Positions 1-5,542 of a stretch of 6,165 bases of DNA are shown here, one piece after another. Where the stretch lies: contig CALKYH010000165.1 in NCBI GenBank assembly GCA_938003595.1, positions 1 through 6,165 of the forward strand. The letters are read 5' to 3'. Made by a program: the position numbers and the translations under genes. Each line of letters starts with the position of its first letter. Position 1 is the stretch's first letter. The notes under the pieces were generated by a model. It ran no database searches, was not told the origin of the DNA, and was given only the letters and a program-made list of their open reading frames with translations. The DNA comes from an uncultured bacterium. Its GTDB lineage: Bacteria; Planctomycetota; Phycisphaerae; Phycisphaerales; UBA1924.

Positions 1-554
<554 letters not shown>

Positions 555-561
555 GCACTTG

Positions 562-566
562 CCTCC
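562..566 (-). promoter_or_regulatory. Shine-Dalgarno of the MoxR-family gene
   Basis: The minus strand reads GGAGG here, seven bases before the ATG at 554. It fixes the start of the MoxR-family gene. Confidence 0.75.
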
Positions 567-602
567 GTGCGGCGCGGCGGAATGGCCGCGATCCATGGTA
601 GG

Positions 603-627
603 GATCGGACGCGGACAGGTTCCGATC
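603..627. repeat. Inverted repeat in the MoxR/mutM divergent intergenic region
   Basis: GATCGGA (603-609) and TCCGATC (621-627) are perfect complements separated by 11 bases. The repeat sits between two divergent genes, 49 bases ahead of the MoxR-family start and 70 bases ahead of the mutM start. It could be an operator for a dimeric regulator. On the plus strand it is followed by a short T-rich run (630-635), so a weak terminator is an alternative. Nothing in the sequence decides between these. Confidence 0.35.
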
Positions 628-683
628 GGTTTCTTGAGCCCGGGCCATGACCTTTCCCGCCCTATGGGGGGTGGAGCGCGTCC

Positions 684-689
684 TAGGAT
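684..689 (+). promoter_or_regulatory. Possible -10 element of mutM (leaderless promoter)
   Basis: TAGGAT matches TATAAT at 4 of 6 positions and ends eight bases before the mutM ATG. No Shine-Dalgarno lies at a useful distance; the nearest GGAG, at 673-676, is 21 bases from the ATG. This arrangement fits a transcript starting at or next to the ATG. The same nine bases, CTAGGATCG, recur on the minus strand upstream of the RNase Z-like gene. Confidence 0.35.
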
Positions 690-697
690 CGCGGCCT

Positions 698-1654
698 ATG
701 CCCGAACTCCCGGAGGTCGAAACCGTTCGCCGCACTCTTGAATCGCGGATCCTGGGCGCTCTCGTCGAGCGAGCCCAGGTCCGCCGGCGCGATGTCGTCG
801 AGGGCCCCGCCAGCGCCCGCGCCCTGCTCGAGGGCGACGAGATCACCGCCCTGCGCCGGCGCGGCAAGCAGCTCGCGCTTGTCGGCTCCTCCGGACGCGT
901 GGCGCTCGTGCACCTGGGCATGACCGGCAGCATGGTCGTCTCCGACAACGAGCCCGTGCCCGATGAGCCTCATGTCCACGCCGTGTGGCGCCTGCGCCAG
1001 GCGCGCATGGGGCTCCTGTGGATGCGCTTCCGCGACCCGCGCCGCTTCGGCGGGCTCTGGACGCTCAGCGGAATCCCCGCCCTGGAGAAGCGTTGGGCTG
1101 GGCTCGGTCGCGATGGCCTGGAGGTGACCGGCGCCGATCTACGCGATGCGCTCGGCTCATCGAAGCGCGCCGTGAAGGCGGGCCTGCTCGATCAGGCGGC
1201 GGTGGCCGGCGTTGGGAACATCTACGCCGACGAGGCCCTGTTCCTCGCCGGGGTAAACCCTCTGCGGAAGTGCCGCGCGATCAAGCCGGCGGAGTGGGAC
1301 CGACTGTCCGACGCCATCCGCGGCGTGCTGAAGGCGTCCATCGATTCCGGCGGCTCGACCCTGCGCGACTTCGTGGACGGCGAGGGCCGTGGCGGGGGCT
1401 ACCAGGCCCGCCGGCTGGTCTACGGCCGCAAGGGCGAGCCCTGCCTGGCCTGCTCCGGCAAGCTCGTCAGCCGGGTCGTAGGGGGCCGCACGACGGTGTA
1501 CTGCCCGGCCTGCCAACCCAGCCGATCCCGAGGGGTATCCGGGCCTGTTATCCACCGCTCGTTCACGGCCGTGGAGGGTCAAGTTGTGACCGTGGTTCCC
1601 GGGGCCTCGCTCCCCGGGGTCGGCGCCCGTTCCGGATCTCTTGCTTCTAGATAG
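698..1654 (+). CDS. mutM: Formamidopyrimidine-DNA glycosylase (Fpg/MutM) with extended C-terminus
   Basis: A 318-residue bifunctional DNA glycosylase/AP lyase of base-excision repair. The family removes 8-oxoguanine and FaPy lesions and nicks the abasic site. The start at 698 is fixed because the protein must begin MPELPEVETV: the proline exposed after Met removal is the catalytic nucleophile. A longer reading from 647 would bury it. Visible elements are P2 and E3, K57 in RRGK, HLGMTG at 72-77, the DNA-probing DPRRFG at 113-118, GVGNIYADEALF at 171-182 with N174, and a C-terminal zinc finger with C249, C252, C269, C272 and R264 in GGRTTVYC. Known Fpg proteins end within a few residues of the last zinc cysteine (about 270-275 residues). 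This one runs 45 residues further in a low-complexity tail with relaxed codon choice. It converges on dnaA. Function is confident; the tail's role is unknown. Confidence 0.97.
   Translation: MPELPEVETVRRTLESRILGALVERAQVRRRDVVEGPASARALLEGDEITALRRRGKQLALVGSSGRVALVHLGMTGSMVVSDNEPVPDEPHVHAVWRLRQARMGLLWMRFRDPRRFGGLWTLSGIPALEKRWAGLGRDGLEVTGADLRDALGSSKRAVKAGLLDQAAVAGVGNIYADEALFLAGVNPLRKCRAIKPAEWDRLSDAIRGVLKASIDSGGSTLRDFVDGEGRGGGYQARRLVYGRKGEPCLACSGKLVSRVVGGRTTVYCPACQPSRSRGVSGPVIHRSFTAVEGQVVTVVPGASLPGVGARSGSLASR
1548..1556 (+). promoter_or_regulatory. DnaA-box-like 9-mer (8 of 9)
   Basis: TTATCCACC differs from the DnaA box TTATCCACA only at the last base. It lies inside the part of mutM coding for the tail after the zinc finger, about 440 bases beyond the end of dnaA. 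With the 9-mers at 1840 and 1896 it is one of three similar sites in the same orientation. A single near-match could be chance. Confidence 0.4.
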
Positions 1655-1668
1655 AGAAAGAGATCTCT
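1635..1668. repeat. AT-richer stem-loop across the mutM stop codon
   Basis: GATCTCTT (1635-1642) pairs with AAGAGATC (1658-1665) around a 15-base loop that contains the mutM stop (1652-1654). The 10-base palindrome AGAGATCTCT (1659-1668) overlaps the right arm. The stretch from about 1640 to 1690 is visibly richer in A and T than the rest of the window. No T-run follows, so a standard intrinsic terminator is unlikely. It may be a factor-dependent end for mutM or an easily melted part of an origin. Confidence 0.35.
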
Positions 1669-1839
1669 CGTCGTCGTAGCAGTAAGCGCTGGCGCATTGG
1701 GGACAATCCACCAGCTGCGTCGGAAACACCTGTCCGGCAACGCGTTGCGGCGGGCGACGCCACGGGACAACCTGTCGGCCAAAGGTCGGTGGTGATCGGG
1801 GAGATCGGTCGAATGTCGGGCCCGCGGCGTCGCGCCAGG

Positions 1840-1848
1840 TTACCCACG
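1840..1848 (+). promoter_or_regulatory. DnaA-box-like 9-mer (7 of 9)
   Basis: TTACCCACG matches TTATCCACA at seven positions, in the same orientation as the better match at 1548. It is weak taken alone. Confidence 0.25.
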
Positions 1849-1871
1849 GTCGGGGGCCCGGTTTGAGCGGC

Positions 1872-1892
1872 GCGGTGCGCCAGCGGTGCGCC
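1872..1892 (+). repeat. Tandem 11-base direct repeat
   Basis: GCGGTGCGCC occurs at 1872-1881 and again at 1883-1892, a period of 11 bases or about one helical turn. It lies directly ahead of the DnaA-box-like site at 1896. The core CGGTGCGC recurs inverted (GCGCACCG) at 1927-1934. Such helically phased repeats are typical of protein-binding arrays, but GC-rich simple sequence could also produce this. Confidence 0.5.
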
Positions 1893-1895
1893 GGT

Positions 1896-1904
1896 TTTTC
1901 CACG
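1896..1904 (+). promoter_or_regulatory. DnaA-box-like 9-mer (7 of 9)
   Basis: TTTTCCACG matches TTATCCACA at seven positions and keeps the TCCAC core. It follows the tandem repeat at 1872-1892 and shares the orientation of the other two 9-mers. Confidence 0.3.
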
Positions 1905-1999
1905 GCGGACGCACATCCCGGAACGCGCGCACCGACAGGCCTTTACGAATGTCGGTTCGCCGGTTGTTGGGGGGCCATTCCGATGATCCGCGGCGGTGT

Positions 2000-3469
2000 T
2001 CAGCTGCCGACCGGCGGCGGGCGGAGGAGGCGGTCCTCCAGCGTGCGGATCTGGTCCGCGAGCTGGGTGTTCATGCGGATGCGTTCCTCGATGGTCCGGA
2101 CGGCGTGCATGACCGTGGTGTGGTCGCGCCCGCCGAAGTAGCCGCCGATCTCCTCGAGGGACAGGGAGGTGTACTTGCGCCCGAAGAACATGCAGACCTG
2201 GCGGGGCTGGGCGACGGATTTCTGCCGGCGCTTGCCCTGCAGGTCGGAGAGCTTGAGCGAGTAGAAGTCGGCGACGGCCTCCATGATGACGGAGATGGTC
2301 AGCTGGGGGGCGGAGCGGGCCGGGGCGTCGCGCAGGATGCGTTCGGCCATGTCGCGGTTGATCGGGGTGGACTCCACCTGGCTGAGCATCTGGGCGCGGA
2401 TGATGGCGCCCTCCAGCTCGCGGATGTTGGAGTCGATCCGCTGGGCGATGATCTCGGCGACGGCGTCGGGCATCTCGACGCCGCGGAGCGCGGCCTTCTT
2501 CTTGACGATCGCCACGCGGGTCTCGTAGCCGGGGCGCTCGACCTCGGCGACCAGGCCCCACTTGAAGCGGGAGACAAGGCGCTCCTCGAGGTCGGGGATC
2601 TGATCGGGCGGTGCGTCAGAGGACAACACGATCTGTTTGTGCGACTGGAAGAGCGCGTTGAAGGTGTGGAAGAACTCTTCCTGGGTGCGGTCGCGCTGGG
2701 CGAGGAAGTGGATGTCGTCGATCACGAGGACATCGACATCGCGGAAGCGGTGCCGGAACGAGGCCATCTGGCCGTTCTGGACCGACTCCATGAACTGCGT
2801 GATGAACGCCTCGCACGAGACATAGTGGATGGAGGCGTCCGGCTGGCGCTCGAGGATGCGGCTGCAGATGGCCTGCAGCAGGTGCGTCTTGCCCAGGCCC
2901 ACGCCGCCGTGGAGGAAGACGGGGTTGTACGCGCGCCCGGGGTTCTCGGAGACGGCGATCGCCGCGGCGTGGGCGAGGCGGTTCTCGGGGCCGGTGATGA
3001 AGTTGTCGAAGGTGAAGTCGGGGCTGATGACGAGGGTGTCGTCGCTGTTGCGTCGCTGGGGCGGGAGGACGGCGCCGACGGGCTGGCGCGGCGCGGGCTT
3101 GGCCTCGGCGATGGCCGCGGCCTCGCCGTTGTGGGCGTGGCGGGCGGGAGCGGCGTCGTTCGGGAGTTCTTCGGGCGCCGCGACGGCGCGGGCGGCGGGT
3201 CGCTGCGCGCTGGGGCGTTCGGCCTCGTCGCCGATGAAACGGACGGACAGGAGATGTCCTGTGACATTCTGCGCCGCTTCGGCGAAGGCGTCGGCGCACT
3301 CGCGTTCGAGGTACTGCCTGCGGGCGTTCTGCGGCACGCGGAGCCAGAGCGCGCCGGCCTCCACACCGAGACTCTCGATCTCGTCGAACCAGCGGCGGCA
3401 CAGGCCGATATGGCGCCTGCGCACATCCGCGAGAATATCATCCCAGATCGCGCGATCGGGAGCGCTCAT
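2000..3469 (-). CDS. dnaA: Chromosomal replication initiator protein DnaA
   Basis: A full-length 489-residue DnaA, the ATP-dependent initiator that binds DnaA boxes and melts the origin. Domain I (about 1-80) carries the helicase-loading/self-association fold. A variable Ala/Pro-rich linker runs from about 83 to 143. The AAA+ core then starts with TFDNFITGPENRLAHAAA, followed by Walker A GGVGLGKTH (188-196), Walker B VLVIDDIHFL (247-256), sensor 1 LSSD (282-285), the arginine-finger region ERLVSRFKWGL with R301, and sensor 2 NIRELEGAI (348-356, R350). Domain IV ends with the DNA-binding signature GGRDHTTVMHA (446-456). The ATG at 3469 has GGAG nine bases ahead. No dnaN or recF is adjacent; the neighbours are an RNase Z-like gene upstream and mutM converging downstream. 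All motifs needed for ATP binding and box recognition are intact. Confidence 0.98.
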   Translation of the reverse strand: MSAPDRAIWDDILADVRRRHIGLCRRWFDEIESLGVEAGALWLRVPQNARRQYLERECADAFAEAAQNVTGHLLSVRFIGDEAERPSAQRPAARAVAAPEELPNDAAPARHAHNGEAAAIAEAKPAPRQPVGAVLPPQRRNSDDTLVISPDFTFDNFITGPENRLAHAAAIAVSENPGRAYNPVFLHGGVGLGKTHLLQAICSRILERQPDASIHYVSCEAFITQFMESVQNGQMASFRHRFRDVDVLVIDDIHFLAQRDRTQEEFFHTFNALFQSHKQIVLSSDAPPDQIPDLEERLVSRFKWGLVAEVERPGYETRVAIVKKKAALRGVEMPDAVAEIIAQRIDSNIRELEGAIIRAQMLSQVESTPINRDMAERILRDAPARSAPQLTISVIMEAVADFYSLKLSDLQGKRRQKSVAQPRQVCMFFGRKYTSLSLEEIGGYFGGRDHTTVMHAVRTIEERIRMNTQLADQIRTLEDRLLRPPPVGS

Positions 3470-3478
3470 GAGCGGTCT

Positions 3479-3482
3479 CTCC
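3479..3482 (-). promoter_or_regulatory. Shine-Dalgarno of dnaA
   Basis: The minus strand reads GGAG nine bases before the dnaA ATG at 3469. Its first G also closes the hairpin at 3482-3498. Confidence 0.6.
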
Positions 3483-3498
3483 GCCGGCGGCGCCGGCG
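3482..3498 (-). promoter_or_regulatory. GC hairpin in the dnaA leader, abutting the ribosome site
   Basis: CGCCGGC (3482-3488) and GCCGGCG (3492-3498) form a perfect 7-bp, all-GC stem with a 3-base loop. In the minus-strand transcript it ends on the first base of the dnaA Shine-Dalgarno. Such a stem could restrict ribosome access or act in translational control. It could also be chance in GC-rich DNA. Confidence 0.4.
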
Positions 3499-3549
3499 AT
3501 GTGGCAACTTGTTTGGACGCCCTTCACACCCTTTGGCCTCGGCCTTGCG

Positions 3550-3566
3550 CCCCGGAAACTCCGGGG
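3550..3566 (-). other. Hairpin in the spacer between the RNase Z-like gene and dnaA
   Basis: CCCCGGA (3550-3556) and TCCGGGG (3560-3566) form a perfect 7-bp stem with a 3-base loop, 53 bases past the stop of the RNase Z-like gene and 81 bases ahead of dnaA. On the minus strand no T-run follows, so it is not a textbook intrinsic terminator. It may still end or stabilise the upstream transcript or lie in the dnaA leader. The 149-base spacer suggests that dnaA has its own promoter, though I could not identify convincing -35/-10 boxes. Confidence 0.4.
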
Positions 3567-3618
3567 TTTGGAGCGTCGGCACACCCGCCTGGGCGCCTAC
3601 GAAACAGCGGGGGCAAAG

Positions 3619-4587
3619 TTAAGCGTCGTCCTCGCCCGTGTCAACAGCCGAGGCGCGCGAAGAATCGATTCTCTGCGCTTCGGCGTGCTCCGCCTCCGCG
3701 AGCTGGCGATCAAACCGCAGCTTGTTCGCGCGGTGGTCCATCAGGAACTCCACACGCGACGCCTTTTCGCGGCCCACCAGCTCCACCAGGCGCTTGCGGG
3801 CGAACGCCATGTTCGTGCGCCGCGACAGGTGCGTGAGCACCAGCGTACGGCATTCCAGCACACGCAGCCATTCGACGATGTCGTCCAGGTGCAGGTGCTT
3901 GCCGATCCCCGCCCGCTGGCGGTGCTCCGGCTCCACAAACGTGCACTCGCACACCACGATCTGCGCCGTGCGCACATCGTTGCGGATCAGCCACGGCCCC
4001 GGCGAGGTGTCGCCCAGATAGGCCACCAGCGGCGCCTCCAGCCGGCGCGTGATCTCGACGCCCGAGGCCTTCAATTCCCGCAGTTTTTCCTGCGGCATAT
4101 CGACATACTCGGGCTTGAGCTTGCTGCGCTTCTCCAGCACCACATAGCCGAACGCCGGGCAGGTGTGCTCGACCTCGAAGGCGCGCAGCGAGATGTTGTT
4201 CTTGATCTCGATTTCCTGCTCGGGCTGCATCGCGACGAGGTTGTACGGCGTCACCTGCATCTCGAGGTCGACAAAGCCCTCCATCATCCGGCGGATCGGC
4301 CGCTCCAGTCGCGTGTCGCACACGATCGTGCCCGGGCCCATGCCCTGGAACACCCGCTGTGAACACCAATACGCCAGACCGCCGATGTGGTCCATGTGTC
4401 CGTGGCTGACGGCGACGAATTTGCTCGCCAGCATCGGTCGCGGGCACGAGCCCATGTCGAAGCAGACATCCAGCTCGGGCGCCTGCACGCAGGTGGCTTC
4501 GCCGGCGACGCTCGTGCCCTGCACGCGGAACGGCGGGCTGTAGATGAAGCCGAGGGACCCCTCGCGAGGGGGTGGCTTAGGGAGCAT
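3619..4587 (-). CDS. RNase Z-like metallo-beta-lactamase-fold hydrolase
   Basis: A 322-residue cytoplasmic protein with no signal peptide. It carries the metal-binding set of the RNase Z/ElaC branch of the metallo-beta-lactamase fold: SHGHMDHIGG at 61-70 (H62, H64, D66, H67), HTCPAFGYVVLE at 141-152 (H141), LGDTSPGP at 191-198 (D193), ECTF at 214-217, and THLSRR at 252-257 (H253). Spacing and order match tRNase Z, which cleaves the 3' trailer from tRNA precursors, and the length is close to the bacterial enzyme (about 307 residues). The segment between motifs III and IV, where RNase Z carries its tRNA-gripping arm, looks short and lacks an obvious Gly-Pro arm signature, so another phosphodiesterase of this fold is possible. 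The tail from 293 is acidic and Ala-rich. The start has GGAGG seven bases ahead (complement of 4595-4599). It diverges from the VTT gene. Confidence 0.85.
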   Translation of the reverse strand: MLPKPPPREGSLGFIYSPPFRVQGTSVAGEATCVQAPELDVCFDMGSCPRPMLASKFVAVSHGHMDHIGGLAYWCSQRVFQGMGPGTIVCDTRLERPIRRMMEGFVDLEMQVTPYNLVAMQPEQEIEIKNNISLRAFEVEHTCPAFGYVVLEKRSKLKPEYVDMPQEKLRELKASGVEITRRLEAPLVAYLGDTSPGPWLIRNDVRTAQIVVCECTFVEPEHRQRAGIGKHLHLDDIVEWLRVLECRTLVLTHLSRRTNMAFARKRLVELVGREKASRVEFLMDHRANKLRFDRQLAEAEHAEAQRIDSSRASAVDTGEDDA

Positions 4588-4594
4588 CGCGAAA

Positions 4595-4599
4595 CCTCC
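4595..4599 (-). promoter_or_regulatory. Shine-Dalgarno of the RNase Z-like gene
   Basis: The minus strand reads GGAGG seven bases before the ATG at 4587, a strong match that fixes the start. Confidence 0.8.
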
Positions 4600-4604
4600 G
4601 AGGA

Positions 4605-4618
4605 CGGGCTTTCGCCCG
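4605..4618 (-). other. Short hairpin in the RNase Z-like gene leader
   Basis: CGGGC (4605-4609) pairs with GCCCG (4614-4618) around a 4-base loop, six bases beyond the Shine-Dalgarno. If transcription starts near the TAGGAT at 4652-4647 (minus strand), the hairpin would sit inside a leader of about 50 bases. It is short and could be chance. Confidence 0.25.
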
Positions 4619-4646
4619 GGCCGGTTCGGGTGACAACAACGGGCCG

Positions 4647-4652
4647 ATCCTA
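4647..4652 (-). promoter_or_regulatory. Possible -10 element for the RNase Z-like gene
   Basis: The minus strand reads TAGGAT inside CTAGGATCG, the same nine bases found just ahead of mutM. It lies 60 bases from the ATG at 4587. No good -35 is visible upstream in this GC-rich stretch. Confidence 0.25.
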
Positions 4653-4697
4653 GCCGCCGCGCGGGGCCCGCGGAGACCCGCGCCGGGCAGGCGCCGG

Positions 4698-4703
4698 TAC
4701 ATT
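4698..4703 (+). promoter_or_regulatory. Possible -10 element of the VTT gene (leaderless promoter)
   Basis: TACATT matches TATAAT at 4 of 6 positions and ends seven bases before the ATG at 4711. No Shine-Dalgarno is present between it and the start. The layout mirrors mutM and suggests a leaderless or nearly leaderless transcript. Confidence 0.3.
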
Positions 4704-4710
4704 TCGTCCC

Positions 4711-5529
4711 ATGCCCGATCCGCAGACGCCGCAGAACCAGACGCTTTCATCCGAAAAGGCCCCGCTGCCCGCGCCGGGCGCCCCCCGGACGGCCTCGGAG
4801 ATCGCGATCCAGGCCGCGAAGGACCTGGGCCATGTCAGCGTGCTCGCGGCGATCTGCGCCACGCTCCCCGCGCTGGGCGGGTTCCTGCTGCTGGGCACGA
4901 TGGCCGGGCTCAAGCCCAGGATCGAGACCCTCGGCGGCGGCGCGCCGTTCCTCTACGCCGGCGCCTTCGCCGTGGCCTGCGGTTTCGCGCTCATGCCGAC
5001 CTATGCGATGAGCATCGCCGCGGGCGTCTTCTTCGGGTTCCTGCCCGGCGGCCTGGCGGCGGTGGCGGGCGTGACGCTGGGCGCTGCGATCGGCTACGCC
5101 TGGTCGGCGCTGCTGGCGCGGAAGAAGGCGATGTCCGTCATCGACCAGGACAAGCGCGCCCGCGCCGTGCGCGATGCGCTGGCGGACCGGGGTCACATCG
5201 GGACGGTGGGCGTCGTCGCGCTGCTGCGGGTGCCGCCGAACTCGCCCTTCGCGATCACCAACCTGGTGATGTCGGCGACACATGTGAAGTTCGCGCCGTT
5301 CATCATCGGCACGGCGATCGGCATGGCGCCGCGGACGCTGCTCGCGGCGTGGATCGGTTCGGGCATCGGCGACCTGGTGGACGCGGTCAAGGGCGGCGCG
5401 GGCCCCTGGAAGCTCAACGGCATTGGCGTGTCGATCGCGGTGGCGCTGGCGGTGTTCTGGCTGTTCGGGCGATGGTCCAAGCAGGCGCTGGCGCGCCTGC
5501 AGGAGGCCGAGGGCGTTTCGGCGCGCTGA
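4711..5529 (+). CDS. TVP38/TMEM64-family (VTT-domain) inner-membrane protein
   Basis: A 272-residue polytopic membrane protein. A hydrophilic Pro/Ala-rich N-terminus (1-40) precedes a first membrane helix (about 43-64). The VTT core has hydrophobic segments at about 79-110 and 112-135, the second with the glycine-rich GVTLGAAIGYAWSALLAR. A charged loop follows (136-160), then the family signature LLRVPPNSPFAITNLV at 171-186 and GTAIGMAPRTLLAAWIG at 200-216, and a last helix at about 238-253 before a basic, amphipathic tail. Relatives include DedA and the eukaryotic TMEM41/VMP1 proteins, linked to lipid scrambling or proton-driven transport; the substrate of this bacterial branch is not established. 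It diverges from the RNase Z-like gene and converges on the phosphatase gene with only 13 bases between stops. Family is firm, role unknown. Confidence 0.9.
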   Translation: MPDPQTPQNQTLSSEKAPLPAPGAPRTASEIAIQAAKDLGHVSVLAAICATLPALGGFLLLGTMAGLKPRIETLGGGAPFLYAGAFAVACGFALMPTYAMSIAAGVFFGFLPGGLAAVAGVTLGAAIGYAWSALLARKKAMSVIDQDKRARAVRDALADRGHIGTVGVVALLRVPPNSPFAITNLVMSATHVKFAPFIIGTAIGMAPRTLLAAWIGSGIGDLVDAVKGGAGPWKLNGIGVSIAVALAVFWLFGRWSKQALARLQEAEGVSAR

Positions 5530-5542
5530 GCCCGCCCGCGGA

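Larger units (their letters stand above)
1655..1999. other. Convergent intergenic region beside dnaA; candidate replication origin
   Basis: This 345-base stretch lies between the ends of mutM and dnaA. I see no credible gene: readings through it lack a family, a ribosome site and protein-like composition. Convergent gaps are normally short because no promoter is needed, so the length is notable. It contains DnaA-box-like 9-mers at 1840-1848 and 1896-1904, with a third at 1548-1556 inside mutM, a tandem 11-base repeat at 1872-1892, an 8-base inverted copy of the repeat core at 1927-1934, and an AT-richer left edge. Bacterial origins often adjoin dnaA. The boxes are imperfect and DnaA-trio repeats are not clear, so origin identity is an inference. 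A small RNA is the main alternative. Confidence 0.35.

Noticed and set aside
647..697. A 17-residue N-terminal extension of MutM from the ATG at 647
   Set aside because: The catalytic proline must be residue 2, so the start has to be 698.
1647..2561. Minus-strand open frame spanning the mutM-dnaA gap and the dnaA 3' part
   Set aside because: It is a shifted frame within dnaA with extreme Arg/Pro content that runs by chance into the gap; no ribosome site or family.
3550..3566. Intrinsic terminator after the RNase Z-like gene
   Set aside because: The stem is good but no T-run follows on the minus strand, so it is listed only as a hairpin.
1886..3622. A 578-codon plus-strand open frame covering all of dnaA
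   Set aside because: It is antisense to a complete DnaA with every motif intact. Its product is Asp/Gly/Leu/Val-rich with no family features, as expected from the complement of GC-rich coding DNA.
3499..4362. A 287-codon plus-strand open frame opposite the RNase Z-like gene
   Set aside because: It is His/Arg/Leu-rich with no recognisable motif, and it lies across a gene with a full metal-ligand set and a strong ribosome site.
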